Origin: JAPOXR01 sp964291445
GTDB taxonomy: Bacteria; Pseudomonadota; Alphaproteobacteria; Rhodobacterales; Rhodobacteraceae
Length of the DNA: 64,000 nucleotides
NCBI GenBank assembly: GCA_964291445.2
Contig: OZ219862.1
Location: forward strand, 1,364,001-1,428,000
Reading direction: 5' to 3'
In this document: one piece after another, positions 41,789 through 50,605 of the stretch
Layout of the letters: every line of letters begins with the position of its first letter
How positions within the stretch are numbered: the stretch's first letter is position 1
Translations under genes and position numbers: made by a program
The notes under the pieces: model-generated
Told to the model about the DNA's origin: nothing
The model's database searches: none
Seen by the model: the letters and a program-made list of their open reading frames with translations, nothing else

Positions 41789-43399
41789 TCAGTCGCTGGC
41801 GGCCATCAGCCTCTCGGCATCGGCATGGATGATGGTGGATACCGGCGCCGCCAGGCCCGACCGGATGGCCGCTGCCAGCGCATCCACCGTTTCCGGGCGC
41901 CGGTAGCCCAACCCATAGGATTGCGCCAGCAACGACAGATCGGGCAGGAAGGCGTCGGTCGCCACCGGCATGATCTGCGATCCTTCCATGCTATTCCTGA
42001 TCTCGCCCAGGCCCTGGTTGTCCCAGACCATGAGGGTGATCGAAATCCCGGCATCGACCAGTGTCCCCAGCTCCTGCATGGTGTATTGCAGCCCGTAATC
42101 GCCGGCGATCGCCAGCACCGGCCTTTCCGGACATGCCACCTTGCCGCCGATCGCCGCTGGCAAGGCATAGCCGAGCGTTCCGAAACCGTAAGGGTGACTC
42201 CACTGGCCGGGATGGCGCAGATTGACCACCTCCTTGGCCACATAGGCAAACTGGGTCATGTCCGAATAGATCAGCGTGTCTTCGGGAAGTCCGTCCAGCA
42301 CCTGGCGGGCGATGCCGGCGATACCCTGACGCTCGGCATCGCAGGAGGCGATCATTCTCTCCCGGTCAGTCGCCACCCCCTCCGCCCGCCACCGGGTCCG
42401 GCCAGGCGGGGCGTTGATCATCCCGGCCAGCGCCTTGAGGAAGGTGCCGGAATCGCCAAGCACCGGAATGTCGCCAGCGGCAAGGCCGATGAAGGAGCCA
42501 GGGTCAATGTCAACCCGGACCATCACCGATTTGTGGCCCAACTCCTGCCTCCAGAGGTCAGTCTCGGACAGCGATGTTCCGACCGCAATGACGAGATCGG
42601 CGCTGCCGATAATCGCTTCGCTTTCGGGTCTTGCCAGCAACGAGCCGAAATTCAGCGGATAATCCGCAGCGACAATGCCGCGGCCGGCATAGGTCAGGAA
42701 GACGGCACTGCCGGATTTGCGAATGACCTCATCGGCCGTCGCAGCGGCGCTGGCGGCGCCGCCGCCAAGGACAAAGAGCGGCCGCGTTGCCTCGTCGAGC
42801 AGCCTGGCCACCCTGTCGACCACTGGCCAACCCGGAACGGCCCGCTCCGGCCTTGTTGGCGGCTCCGGCGGTGGTGGCGCCGGCCTGGCCAGGCATGCAA
42901 CCGGAATGTTGATGATCTTCGGGCGCGGCCGGCAGGAGGAGAACTCGTTGAAGGCACGGTCAATCAGCAAGTAGGCGGACTCGGCATCGGGGGCGACAAG
43001 ACTCCACTCCGCCGCTGCCTCGCCAGCCAGGCGCTGATCCTTCAACTCGTGCAACATGCCGCCCCCGCTGAGCAGTTCCTGTTCGCCCAGGCATGTCGCG
43101 ATCACCAGCATGGGCACCGAGTCGGAATAGGCCTGACCGACCGGGGTGAGGATATTGACCAGTCCGGGCCCGGAGATAACGAAGGCCACGCCCGGCTCGC
43201 CGGTGGCCCGCGCATACCCATCGGCCATGAAACCGGCACCCTGTTCGTGCCGGGCCAGCACATGAGTCAATCCGGCGGCCGCGAGCCCCCGGTACAGCTC
43301 CTGGTTGTGAACGCCGGGGATGCCGAACACCGTCCGCACCCCCCGTGCGTCAAGGGCACGGCAGATCTGCGTGCCCAGCGGCAGCATGCCGGATTCCAT
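41789..43399 (-). CDS. Thiamine-diphosphate enzyme (2-oxoacid decarboxylase/acetolactate synthase-like)
   Basis: A 536-residue TPP-dependent enzyme. The activating Glu is in VLARHEQGAGFMADGYAR near residue 48. The TPP/Mg motif begins at AIAGDYGLQYTMQELGTL and ends at MVWDNQ. The layout (PYR - central - PP) is as in acetolactate synthase, but there is no regulatory subunit gene, and the sequence FGIPGVHNQELYRGLAAAG reminds me of 5-guanidino-2-oxopentanoate decarboxylase (AruI)-type enzymes. The true substrate is open. The start at 43399 lies one base after the stop of trkH, an odd translational pairing. No FAD-site assignment was attempted. Confidence 0.82.
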   Translation of the reverse strand: MESGMLPLGTQICRALDARGVRTVFGIPGVHNQELYRGLAAAGLTHVLARHEQGAGFMADGYARATGEPGVAFVISGPGLVNILTPVGQAYSDSVPMLVIATCLGEQELLSGGGMLHELKDQRLAGEAAAEWSLVAPDAESAYLLIDRAFNEFSSCRPRPKIINIPVACLARPAPPPPEPPTRPERAVPGWPVVDRVARLLDEATRPLFVLGGGAASAAATADEVIRKSGSAVFLTYAGRGIVAADYPLNFGSLLARPESEAIIGSADLVIAVGTSLSETDLWRQELGHKSVMVRVDIDPGSFIGLAAGDIPVLGDSGTFLKALAGMINAPPGRTRWRAEGVATDRERMIASCDAERQGIAGIARQVLDGLPEDTLIYSDMTQFAYVAKEVVNLRHPGQWSHPYGFGTLGYALPAAIGGKVACPERPVLAIAGDYGLQYTMQELGTLVDAGISITLMVWDNQGLGEIRNSMEGSQIMPVATDAFLPDLSLLAQSYGLGYRRPETVDALAAAIRSGLAAPVSTIIHADAERLMAASD

Positions 43400-43400
43400 A

Positions 43401-44864
43401 TCAACTTCTCCAGAATCGGATGGTGAGGAGGGCATAGACCGCGGTCAATTCCAAGCGGCCGACGAGCATGACGAAGGCAAGCAGGAGTTTTGGCCCGTCA
43501 CCGAGCCCGGCATAGTTGCCGGCCGGGCCGACGATTTCGCCGAGGCCCGGGCCGATATTGGCAAGGGCGGCGGCCGCCGCGGACAGCGATGTCAGGAAAT
43601 CCAACCCGGCAATTGCCAGCAGCAATGTTGCTCCCAGCAGGGTGGCGAAGAAGATCACGAAGAACGACATCACCGACGACAGCACCTCGTTGGGTATCCG
43701 CTGCCCAGCATATTTGGGCACGGCAACCGCATGCGGAAGGCGAACCCGGGTAATGTGGGCACGCAGCGCCGAAATCATCAACTGAAACCGGAAGATCTTG
43801 ATGGAACAGCATGTCGAGCCGGCGCAGCCGCCGACCAGGCCAATGATGAAGAACACTGCGACCGGAAATCCTCCCCAACTGCTGTAATTCTCGCTGGCAT
43901 ATCCGGTGCCGGTCAGGATCGACACCCCGTTGAACAGCGATTTACGCAACGCGATCTCGAAGCTGCGATCATTGACCAGCAGCAGCCAGATCACGAGCAG
44001 TGCGACAATGGCGATGATCGACGCCATGAAGCCGCGTACTTGCCGGTCCTCGAAGAGCGGCCGGTAGGAACCGGTGGCGAACTGGAAGTAGCGAAAGAAC
44101 GGCAGTGACGCCAGGATCATGAACACCACGCTCACATATTCTGCCCTGGCTCCAAGGCCTGCAAACGAACTGTCGTAATTGGCAAATCCGCCGGTGGCCA
44201 CCGTTGTCATTGAGTGAACAATGGCGTCGAACACGCTCATTCCGGCAAAGGAGTATCCCAGCGCACATGCAATGGTCAGGAACAGGTAGATCAGCGAAAT
44301 CGACCAGGTGACCTCGAATGCTCTCGGCAGGATCTGGCCGAGAGTGACAAGACTGTCCCACCTGAAGAGTTGCATGCCGCCGACCCGCAGGAAGGGAAAG
44401 AACACCACGGCGATGACGATGATGCCGATTCCGCCGAACCACTGAAGAAGCCCTCGCCACAACAACACCCCAGGCGGCAGTCTCTCCAACCCGGCGATGA
44501 CGGTGGCGCCGGTGGTGGTCAGGCCGGACATCGCCTCGAAGAAGGCGTCGACGATTCCGATCCCCGGCTCGCCCAGCATGAAGGGAACGGCGCCGAAAAC
44601 CGGCAATGCCACGTAAAGTCCGGTCGTCAGGATGAATATCTGCTTGATGGTCAGGCTGTTGCCGACCCGGTTATGCGTTGACAGGGTGATGACCACGCCA
44701 GTCAAGCTGGTCACGAGCGAAGAGATGGCAAAGGCCCGCCAGTTCTCGTTGCCATCAATGAGGTCGATGGCCATCGGCGCGGTCATCGCAATTCCGAGGC
44801 ACGCCACCACCAGGCCGATCACGTAGAGCACGGCCCTGACATCCGGGATATCAATCCTGCTCAT
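43401..44864 (-). CDS. trkH: TrkH-type potassium uptake protein
   Basis: About 487 residues with ten or more hydrophobic spans and the four pore-loop repeats of the TrkH/KtrB family, for example FEAMSGLTTTGATVIAGLER near residue 120, VHSMTTVATGGFANYDSSFA near 220 and SVLTGTGYASENYSSWGG-type loops later. It takes up potassium, normally with TrkA as the cytoplasmic gate; no trkA is adjacent. The ATG at 44864 is chosen (an in-frame ATG at 44876 is possible). The next gene, a TPP enzyme, starts one base after this stop. Confidence 0.92.
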   Translation of the reverse strand: MSRIDIPDVRAVLYVIGLVVACLGIAMTAPMAIDLIDGNENWRAFAISSLVTSLTGVVITLSTHNRVGNSLTIKQIFILTTGLYVALPVFGAVPFMLGEPGIGIVDAFFEAMSGLTTTGATVIAGLERLPPGVLLWRGLLQWFGGIGIIVIAVVFFPFLRVGGMQLFRWDSLVTLGQILPRAFEVTWSISLIYLFLTIACALGYSFAGMSVFDAIVHSMTTVATGGFANYDSSFAGLGARAEYVSVVFMILASLPFFRYFQFATGSYRPLFEDRQVRGFMASIIAIVALLVIWLLLVNDRSFEIALRKSLFNGVSILTGTGYASENYSSWGGFPVAVFFIIGLVGGCAGSTCCSIKIFRFQLMISALRAHITRVRLPHAVAVPKYAGQRIPNEVLSSVMSFFVIFFATLLGATLLLAIAGLDFLTSLSAAAAALANIGPGLGEIVGPAGNYAGLGDGPKLLLAFVMLVGRLELTAVYALLTIRFWRS

Positions 44865-44942
44865 ACCTGCTCGCACGGATAGCGCTTGCGTGACCTCGCC
44901 GGGGTCCGGCGCTGCCCAGCCGTCAGCCAGCCAACCGGCCGG

Positions 44943-46112
44943 TCAAGCCGCGTCCAGGGCATTGTCAATGTCACGCATCAGGTCGGACCGGCTCTCGAGA
45001 CCCATTGATATTCGCACCAGGCCATCGCCGATTCCCAACTCCTGGCGAAACTCCGGCGTCAGCCGTTGATGGGTTGTCGTGGCCGGATGGGTGACCAGGC
45101 TCTTTGCGTCGCCAAGATTGTTGGAAATGCTGACGATATCGAGGGCATTGATGAACCGAAAGGCGCTGTCCTTTCCGCCCTTGAGTTCAATCGAAACCAC
45201 TGTCCCGCCGCATGACATCTGCGACTTGGCGAGCTGGTGTTGCGGATGGCTCGGCAGGTGCGGGAAAATCACCCGCTGGCACTTAGGATGCCCTTCCAGC
45301 CTCTCGGCAATCTCCAGCGCCGTGCCGGCCTGTGCATTGCACCTGAGCGACAGGGTCTCGAGGCCCTTCAGCATGACCCAGGCCGTGAAGGGACTCATCG
45401 CGGCCCCGGTATGCTTCAGGAAGGGTTGCAGTGTATCCTTGATGTACTCCGATCTCCCCAGCACGATGCCGCCGATACACCTGCCCTGCCCGTCAATATG
45501 CTTGGTGGCCGAATAGACGACGACATCGGCCCCGAGGCTGATGCTGTCCTGAAACACCGGCGTCCCGAGCACGTTGTCAACGATGGTTGTCGCACCCTGC
45601 CGGCGGGCAAGGTCGCAGACATTCCTGACATCGATCACCTCCAGGGTCGGGTTCGAGACCGACTCAAGAAAGACCAGCCTGGTTCCCGGGCGAATCTCGC
45701 GCGCCCACTGTTCGTGATCGGTCCCGTCCACCAGCACGACCTCGATGCCGAATCTTGGCAGAATCTCCTCGAGGATGAACAGGTTGGAGCCGAACAGTGC
45801 CCGCGACGAGACCACGCGGTCGCCCGCCGACAGCATCGACATCATCGATGCGTTGACCGCCGCCATTCCCGACGCGGTGGCAAAGGCATCCTCTGCACCC
45901 TCGATGGCAGCCATCCGCTCCTCGAACATGCGGATGGTCGGATTGCCGTAGCGGGTATAGATATACTCGTCCTCGCCAGCCTTGATGAACCGGGCCTCGG
46001 CCTGTTCGGCCGATTCGTAGGAATAGCCTTGGGTCAGGAAGATCGCTTCGGCATTCTCGCCAAACTGGCTACGGCGGATGCCGGCCCGGACTGCCTTCGT
46101 CGATTTGTCCAT
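44943..46112 (-). CDS. metZ: O-succinylhomoserine sulfhydrylase
   Basis: A 389-residue PLP enzyme of the Cys/Met metabolism family. The Schiff-base Lys is in VVYSATKHIDGQGRCIGG near residue 205. Other features: FLTQGYSYESAEQAEARF at the N-terminus, YTRYGNPTIRMFEERMAAIE and VSSRALFGSNLFILEEILP. It makes homocysteine from O-succinylhomoserine and sulfide. MetZ rather than MetB/MetC is suggested by overall length and by the N-terminal QGYSYESAEQAEARF pattern. The longer upstream frame is not coding; the ATG at 46112 begins MDKSTKAVRAGIRRS. Confidence 0.88.
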   Translation of the reverse strand: MDKSTKAVRAGIRRSQFGENAEAIFLTQGYSYESAEQAEARFIKAGEDEYIYTRYGNPTIRMFEERMAAIEGAEDAFATASGMAAVNASMMSMLSAGDRVVSSRALFGSNLFILEEILPRFGIEVVLVDGTDHEQWAREIRPGTRLVFLESVSNPTLEVIDVRNVCDLARRQGATTIVDNVLGTPVFQDSISLGADVVVYSATKHIDGQGRCIGGIVLGRSEYIKDTLQPFLKHTGAAMSPFTAWVMLKGLETLSLRCNAQAGTALEIAERLEGHPKCQRVIFPHLPSHPQHQLAKSQMSCGGTVVSIELKGGKDSAFRFINALDIVSISNNLGDAKSLVTHPATTTHQRLTPEFRQELGIGDGLVRISMGLESRSDLMRDIDNALDAA

Positions 46113-46545
46113 GCGTGACCCTGACCGATTTCCACCCCTTCCATGACCAGACCACGATCCGGTCATGCCGGCCCCGATTCCGGGTCCGATTGCCAATGCG
46201 ACAACCGCCGCCGACCATGCTGTTTTCCGGCGACCGCCGCCGGGAGTCAAGCAATCCACACCTGCCGGGCAGGTGTTTCCTCCCCCCGAACCCCGAACAT
46301 GCATGTCGTCCGGCATCCATTCCCGGCTGGCCGAGCCAGCCGCGGGTCAATGCGGAAAGCGGCCAACTCACCGGCATCCACCCCCGCTTGGCCGAGCCAC
46401 TGGCGGTTGCAAGTATCCGCCGCGGCCATTATTCGGCAATTCCGTATTGGAACCGGGCTGCCGCCCGCCATGTCCTGTCGCCGGCCTTTCACTGGAATGA
46501 CCGGTGGTGAATCGGCGTCGCGCCGCCACCAAGGAAAGTCTCCCG
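46113..46545. other. Divergent intergenic region with short repeats
   Basis: Separates metZ (leftward) from the GST gene (rightward) and so carries both promoters. Apart from the direct repeats listed separately I see no gene. AAGGAAAG at 46531-46538 is the ribosome binding site of the GST. Confidence 0.6.
46310..46401. repeat. Two copies of a 31-bp direct repeat with palindromic core
   Basis: 46310-46340 and 46371-46401 share the form CCGGCATCCA-NN-CCCG-NN-TGGCCGAGCCA and differ at only a handful of positions, spaced 61 bases apart. The first contains the palindrome GCTGGC-CGA-GCCAGC. A close match, GCTGGC-CTA-GCCAGC, occurs upstream of amt at 3103-3117, preceded by a CCGGCATTCC-like segment. 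They may be members of a dispersed intergenic palindromic family. Confidence 0.6.
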
Positions 46546-47247
46546 ATGACCAGACCGATCGATCTCTTCTACTGGCCAACACCCAATGGCTGGAAGATAT
46601 CCATTGCCCTTGAAGAACTAGCGCTGCCCTACCAGCTTCACCTCATCAATATTGGCAAGGGAGACCAGTTCGATCCTGATTTTCTGAAGATTGCGCCCAA
46701 TAACCGCATGCCGGCCATCATCGATCATGCTGGACCGGATGGCGAGCCGATCAGCATCTTCGAATCCGGTGCAATTCTCCAGTATCTTGGCCGGAAGACC
46801 GGAAAATTCTACGGCAGGGATGAGAGACAGCGCATCGAGATCGAAGAGTGGCTGATGTGGCAGATGGGAGGGGTCGGTCCGATGGCCGGGCAGGCGCATC
46901 ATTTCCTGAAATACGCGCCGGAGATGGATCCGCCGCAGGATCTTCCATACGCCAAGGATCGTTACCGCAACGAAGTCTCCCGGCTGTATGGCGTGCTCGA
47001 CCGACGGCTCGAAGCAAGGGATTTCGTTGCCGGGGACTATTCGATTGCCGACATGGCGATTTGGCCTTGGGCCTGCCTGTGGGAAGGTCAGCAACAGGAT
47101 ATTGCCAGGTATCCGAACATGGCGGCATGGCTTGACAGGGTTGGCAGCCGGCCAGCGGTGATCAAGGGACGGGCGCTCGCCGAAGAGCACCGCGGCGGCT
47201 CCAGCAGCAAGCAGGCCCAGAAGATTCTCTTCAACCAGAAGGGCTGA
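46546..47247 (+). CDS. Glutathione S-transferase-like protein (YfcG/disulfide-bond oxidoreductase type)
   Basis: A 233-residue GST. The N-terminal thioredoxin-like domain shows LFYWPTPNGWKISIALEEL, NRMPAIIDH with the cis-Pro and SIFESGAILQYLGRKTG with the glutathione contacts. The C-terminal helical domain has DFVAGDYSIADMAIWPWACL. The N-terminal TPNGWK motif is typical of the Nu-class YfcG/YghU group, which reduce disulfides with glutathione. The ATG at 46546 is picked for its ribosome binding site; the upstream frame is not conserved-looking. Monocistronic. Confidence 0.9.
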   Translation: MTRPIDLFYWPTPNGWKISIALEELALPYQLHLINIGKGDQFDPDFLKIAPNNRMPAIIDHAGPDGEPISIFESGAILQYLGRKTGKFYGRDERQRIEIEEWLMWQMGGVGPMAGQAHHFLKYAPEMDPPQDLPYAKDRYRNEVSRLYGVLDRRLEARDFVAGDYSIADMAIWPWACLWEGQQQDIARYPNMAAWLDRVGSRPAVIKGRALAEEHRGGSSSKQAQKILFNQKG

Positions 47248-47790
47248 AGGCTGGACCTCTCGCCACGCCTCCACGACAGGCATCGGCGGCGCCGGCATAC
47301 CGGACCCAGCCGCCGCCGGCACGAAGGCCGCTTCATGACTGACCCGCCGAGCCGCCAGGGAATGACTGGACGCGCCACCGCTTGCAGGTGAAGAGCCAGC
47401 CCGTGGTACATATCGCATCGTCAGAGCGGGATGGACCCGGGCGCCAAACTGCCTGATAAGGGTCAGGAGACCGGTTGCCATTCCGACTCTCCGGGTGCGG
47501 CGCCGGTTTTCGGGCATGAGCCTTGGCAGGCGCTGCATCGCTCTCTCGATTGCCGCTTCAGCACATCTTGGCCGAACACCGCCGCCCCACCGGGTGTCGC
47601 GGCGAGTTTGGGTGTACCCAATGGAAATGTACGATGGGGAGAACACGCATCGTACCAGCCGGATACGCGCGGTTTGTCTCGGCCGCTGACAATCCGGCAT
47701 GTGTCCTGTCAGGATGCTGGCCATGCCCGGGATTGTTGCGGGTTGGTGCCATCGGCGATTCTCGGTCCGAAAAACGGAGTCGACAGTCTA
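47248..47790. other. Long intergenic stretch, no gene recognised
   Basis: About 540 bases between the GST and gntR genes. Both strands have open frames, but none resembles a known protein and their composition is Arg/Pro-rich. It should contain the gntR promoter at its right end. Confidence 0.5.
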
Positions 47791-47803
47791 AACATCAGAT
47801 GTT
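47791..47803. promoter_or_regulatory. Candidate operator before the second gntR gene
   Basis: A perfect palindrome AACATC-A-GATGTT ends 12 bases before the gntR ATG. Its position over the start region of the gene suits autorepression by the encoded FadR-type regulator. Confidence 0.5.
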
Positions 47804-47815
47804 ATCAATGATGAT

Positions 47816-48613
47816 ATGTCTGAGCTTCTCTATTACGATCTCAAGGATTCCAGCGGCTCGCCACCGAGCCTCGCTACCCATGTCTGCCGGGAGTTGGGCC
47901 GGCGGATCGTCGGCGGGATCCATCGGGAAGGCGAGCTGATCGATGATGAGGGACGTCTGGGGGAGCGCTTTCGGGTCAGCAAGTCGGTTATCCGCGAGGC
48001 CGTGAAGCTGCTGGTGGGCAAGGGACTTCTCGAGGTTCGGCGCGGCAGCGGCACAAGGGTCCGACTGCGTTCGCACTGGAATTTGCTGGATGATGATGTG
48101 CTTGCCTGGCACCTGTCCACGGAGCCGCGGCCCGACTTTCTGCGGCAGCTGACCGAGTTTCGACGACTGATCGAGCCGAGCGCGGCCGCCTGGGCCGCCC
48201 GCTTCGGTTCGGATGACGAACATGCCGAAATCGAGGCGGCCCAGCAGCGCATGGAGAATGGCGGGCAGTCAATCGAGGGATATGTGGTGGCCGACGCCAT
48301 GTTTCACCGGGCCATTCTCCGGGCGGCCGGGAACGAAATCCTGCTCTCGATGGAGGGGGTGATCTTCTCGGCGCTGCTCAGCTCCATTCGCCTGACCAAT
48401 TCCGACCCGCGGGAAAATGCCAGCTCCATCCCGTTCCACCGTGCAGTTCTGAATGCCATCCGGTCTCGCGACCACCAGGCGGCGGAAGAGCGGATGAAGG
48501 CCCATCTCGTCGATACGGCCGAACGCCTGGAGAGCGCCATTGCCGGGCTGTCCTGGCGCCTGGCCGGCGACGGGTCACCCGTCTCGGAGAGAGGAGCTTC
48601 GTCCCGGTACTGA
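47816..48613 (+). CDS. GntR-family regulator (FadR subfamily) of the sugar-acid operon
   Basis: A 265-residue transcription factor. Winged-helix domain: LGRRIVGGIHREGELIDDEG, GERFRVSKSVIREAVKLLVG, LLEVRRGSGTRVR (residues 27-82). The C-terminal FCD domain has EFRRLIEPSAAAWAARFG, VVADAMFHRAILRAAGNE and IPFHRAVLNAI, giving the Asp/His metal ligands. It is upstream of and codirectional with the ABC transporter and oxidation genes, which it most likely controls in response to a sugar acid; DgoR-type regulators behave this way. Confidence 0.9.
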   Translation: MSELLYYDLKDSSGSPPSLATHVCRELGRRIVGGIHREGELIDDEGRLGERFRVSKSVIREAVKLLVGKGLLEVRRGSGTRVRLRSHWNLLDDDVLAWHLSTEPRPDFLRQLTEFRRLIEPSAAAWAARFGSDDEHAEIEAAQQRMENGGQSIEGYVVADAMFHRAILRAAGNEILLSMEGVIFSALLSSIRLTNSDPRENASSIPFHRAVLNAIRSRDHQAAEERMKAHLVDTAERLESAIAGLSWRLAGDGSPVSERGASSRY

Positions 48614-48753
48614 GGACCCGAATACTGCTGGCTCGGTCTGGTGAGCGAGTCGGTGGCGGCAGCACATCGGGCTGCCAGGCCCGGGCCGTGTCCGGGGCAG
48701 ATCACCAGGCCAACCGGTGCCCTCGGGCCCATGACAACAAACAGGAGATAAGG

Positions 48754-49806
48754 ATGTTTTCGAAAACACGAAACGGGCTCATTGCTGTCACTGCAGCGGC
48801 GATGTCCATGGCGGGAATGGCGTCGGCCGAGATGGTGGCGCTGCTTCTGCCCGAGAATGTGAACCCGAGATGGGAGCAGCAGGATGCTGCAGCCTTTGTC
48901 AGCACGATGGCCGAAATCGCTCCCGACATCGAGGTCGAAGTCTTCAACGCCAACAATGATACCTCCGTGCAACAGCGACAGGCGGAACAGGCGCTGACAC
49001 AGGGGGCCAAGGTGCTGATCGTCATTCCGATCGATGGCGAGAGCTCGGCGATCATTGCCGACACCGCCGCCGAGGAAGGGGTTCCGACCATTGCCTATGA
49101 CCGGATGATCAACTCGCTCAACACGACCTTCTGGGTCCAGGCGGACCTCGAGGGTATGGGCTATGATCAGGCGATGCACGTGATCGAGAACACAGAAGAT
49201 GGCGACACGCTGGTCCTGCTCAAGGGTTCTCCGACCGACCCGAACGCCGCGGTCATCCATAACGGGCAATTGCGGGCGCTGACGGAACTCTTCGATAGCG
49301 GCAAGCGGATCCTTGGATACGAAAACTGGACACCGGGCTGGGATCCGGCAATCGCCCGGCGTTCGATGGACCAGGCCCTGACCCAGCTGAACAACAATGT
49401 GCAGGGCGTGGTGTCGTCGAATGACGGCAATGCCGGTGCAGCCATCGCCGCCATGGAAGAACAGGGCATGGCCGGGACGGTTCCGGTATCCGGCCTTGAT
49501 TGCACGGTCCAGGCACAGCAGCTGATGCTGCTCGGCAAACAGACCCAGTGTGGATGGCGTCCGCTGGCCGACATGGCCGAAGCCGCCGCCAAGGTGACGG
49601 TGCGCCTGGTCAACGGACAGGATTTCTCGGATCTTGCCTCGCAGTCCGTAACCAATGGAGTCGGTGCCGAAGTCGCCTATGTGCCGGTTGGATCCTACTC
49701 GGCAGTCGGTGCCGAGGGCGTGGCCTACGTGATCGAGAACGACCCGTCGATCACCCGGGAGATGGTTTGCCAGGGCGAGGCAGCAGCAACCGCCCTTTGC
49801 CAGTAG
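48754..49806 (+). CDS. Sugar ABC transporter substrate-binding protein (XylF-like)
   Basis: A 350-residue periplasmic protein of the ribose/xylose-binding (peripla_BP_4) type. Sec signal peptide in residues 1-25 (FSKTRNGLIAVTAAAMSMAG, cut after ASA). Core motifs: QALTQGAKVLIVIPIDGESS, GDTLVLLKGSPTDPNAAV and VVSSNDGNAGAAIAAMEEQG. The TFWVQADLEGMGYDQAM and LKGSPTDPNA segments resemble XylF more than RbsB. Start chosen at the ATG with CAGGAGATAAGG ahead. It heads the uptake genes; the substrate is probably a pentose, a hexose or its acid. Confidence 0.9.
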   Translation: MFSKTRNGLIAVTAAAMSMAGMASAEMVALLLPENVNPRWEQQDAAAFVSTMAEIAPDIEVEVFNANNDTSVQQRQAEQALTQGAKVLIVIPIDGESSAIIADTAAEEGVPTIAYDRMINSLNTTFWVQADLEGMGYDQAMHVIENTEDGDTLVLLKGSPTDPNAAVIHNGQLRALTELFDSGKRILGYENWTPGWDPAIARRSMDQALTQLNNNVQGVVSSNDGNAGAAIAAMEEQGMAGTVPVSGLDCTVQAQQLMLLGKQTQCGWRPLADMAEAAAKVTVRLVNGQDFSDLASQSVTNGVGAEVAYVPVGSYSAVGAEGVAYVIENDPSITREMVCQGEAAATALCQ

Positions 49807-49815
49807 CACGCGTAC

Positions 49816-50601
49816 ATGTCTGCTGAGACACGGCAGGTGGGGCCCGGCGCCCCACCTCCACATTTGCGGGTTGAAGGCGTCCACAAGCGTTTTGGTGGGG
49901 TCGAGGCATTGCGGGGGGTTGATTTCGAAGTGGCCCGCGGCGAGGTCATGGCGCTGGTTGGCGACAATGGCGCCGGCAAATCGACGCTGATGAAGATCCT
50001 GGCCGGTGCCTATACCGCCGATGACGGGCGGTTCTTCCTGGATGGCCGGGAAGTCACCATCGGCAATCCGAATGATGCAGCCGGCATCGGCATCCAGATC
50101 GTCTACCAGGACCTTGCCCTGTGCGAAAACCTGGATGTGGCAGCCAATTTGTCGCTGGGCTCCGAACCGGTCAGGCCCGGATGGAGGTTCCTGCCCAGGA
50201 TCCTGCGGCCGCTCGATGATTTGCAGATGGAATCAACCGCCAAGAAGGCCATCGACCGGCTCGAGGTCCGGACCCTGCAATCGGTGCGTGCCAAGGTCGG
50301 CGGACTGTCAGGCGGTCAGCGCCAGGCGATTGCCATTGCCCGGGCCGTCGGAGCCGAGAGCAGCGTGGTCATGCTGGACGAGCCGACCGCCGCCCTGGGC
50401 GTCGCCCAGACCCGCCAGGTGCTTGGCGTGGTGAAACGGCTCCGCGATACCGATCATGCCGTTGTCTACATCTCGCACAACATGCGCGATATCTTTGAGG
50501 TATCGGACCGAATCTGTGTTCTCCGTCAAGGCAGCAATGTGGCAACCTGGAGAACCGGCGACACCAACCCGGACGAAATCGTCGTCTCCATGACGCGTTG
50601 A
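49816..50601 (+). CDS. Sugar ABC transporter ATPase, single-domain
   Basis: A 261-residue ABC ATPase. Walker A VGDNGAGKSTLMKILAG, signature GLSGGQRQAIAIARA and Walker B VVMLDEPTAALGVAQTRQ are all intact. Unlike XylG or RbsA, which join two ABC domains (about 500 residues), this has only one, as in the FrcA type, so it would act as a homodimer. Follows the binding protein gene by nine bases and precedes the permease by four. Confidence 0.92.
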   Translation: MSAETRQVGPGAPPPHLRVEGVHKRFGGVEALRGVDFEVARGEVMALVGDNGAGKSTLMKILAGAYTADDGRFFLDGREVTIGNPNDAAGIGIQIVYQDLALCENLDVAANLSLGSEPVRPGWRFLPRILRPLDDLQMESTAKKAIDRLEVRTLQSVRAKVGGLSGGQRQAIAIARAVGAESSVVMLDEPTAALGVAQTRQVLGVVKRLRDTDHAVVYISHNMRDIFEVSDRICVLRQGSNVATWRTGDTNPDEIVVSMTR

Positions 50602-50605
50602 GACC

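Noticed and set aside
41825..43426. 533-codon plus-strand frame
   Set aside because: Antisense shadow of the TPP enzyme gene.
46618..47724. 368-codon minus-strand frame
   Set aside because: Mostly antisense to the GST gene, and the rest has no recognisable motif.
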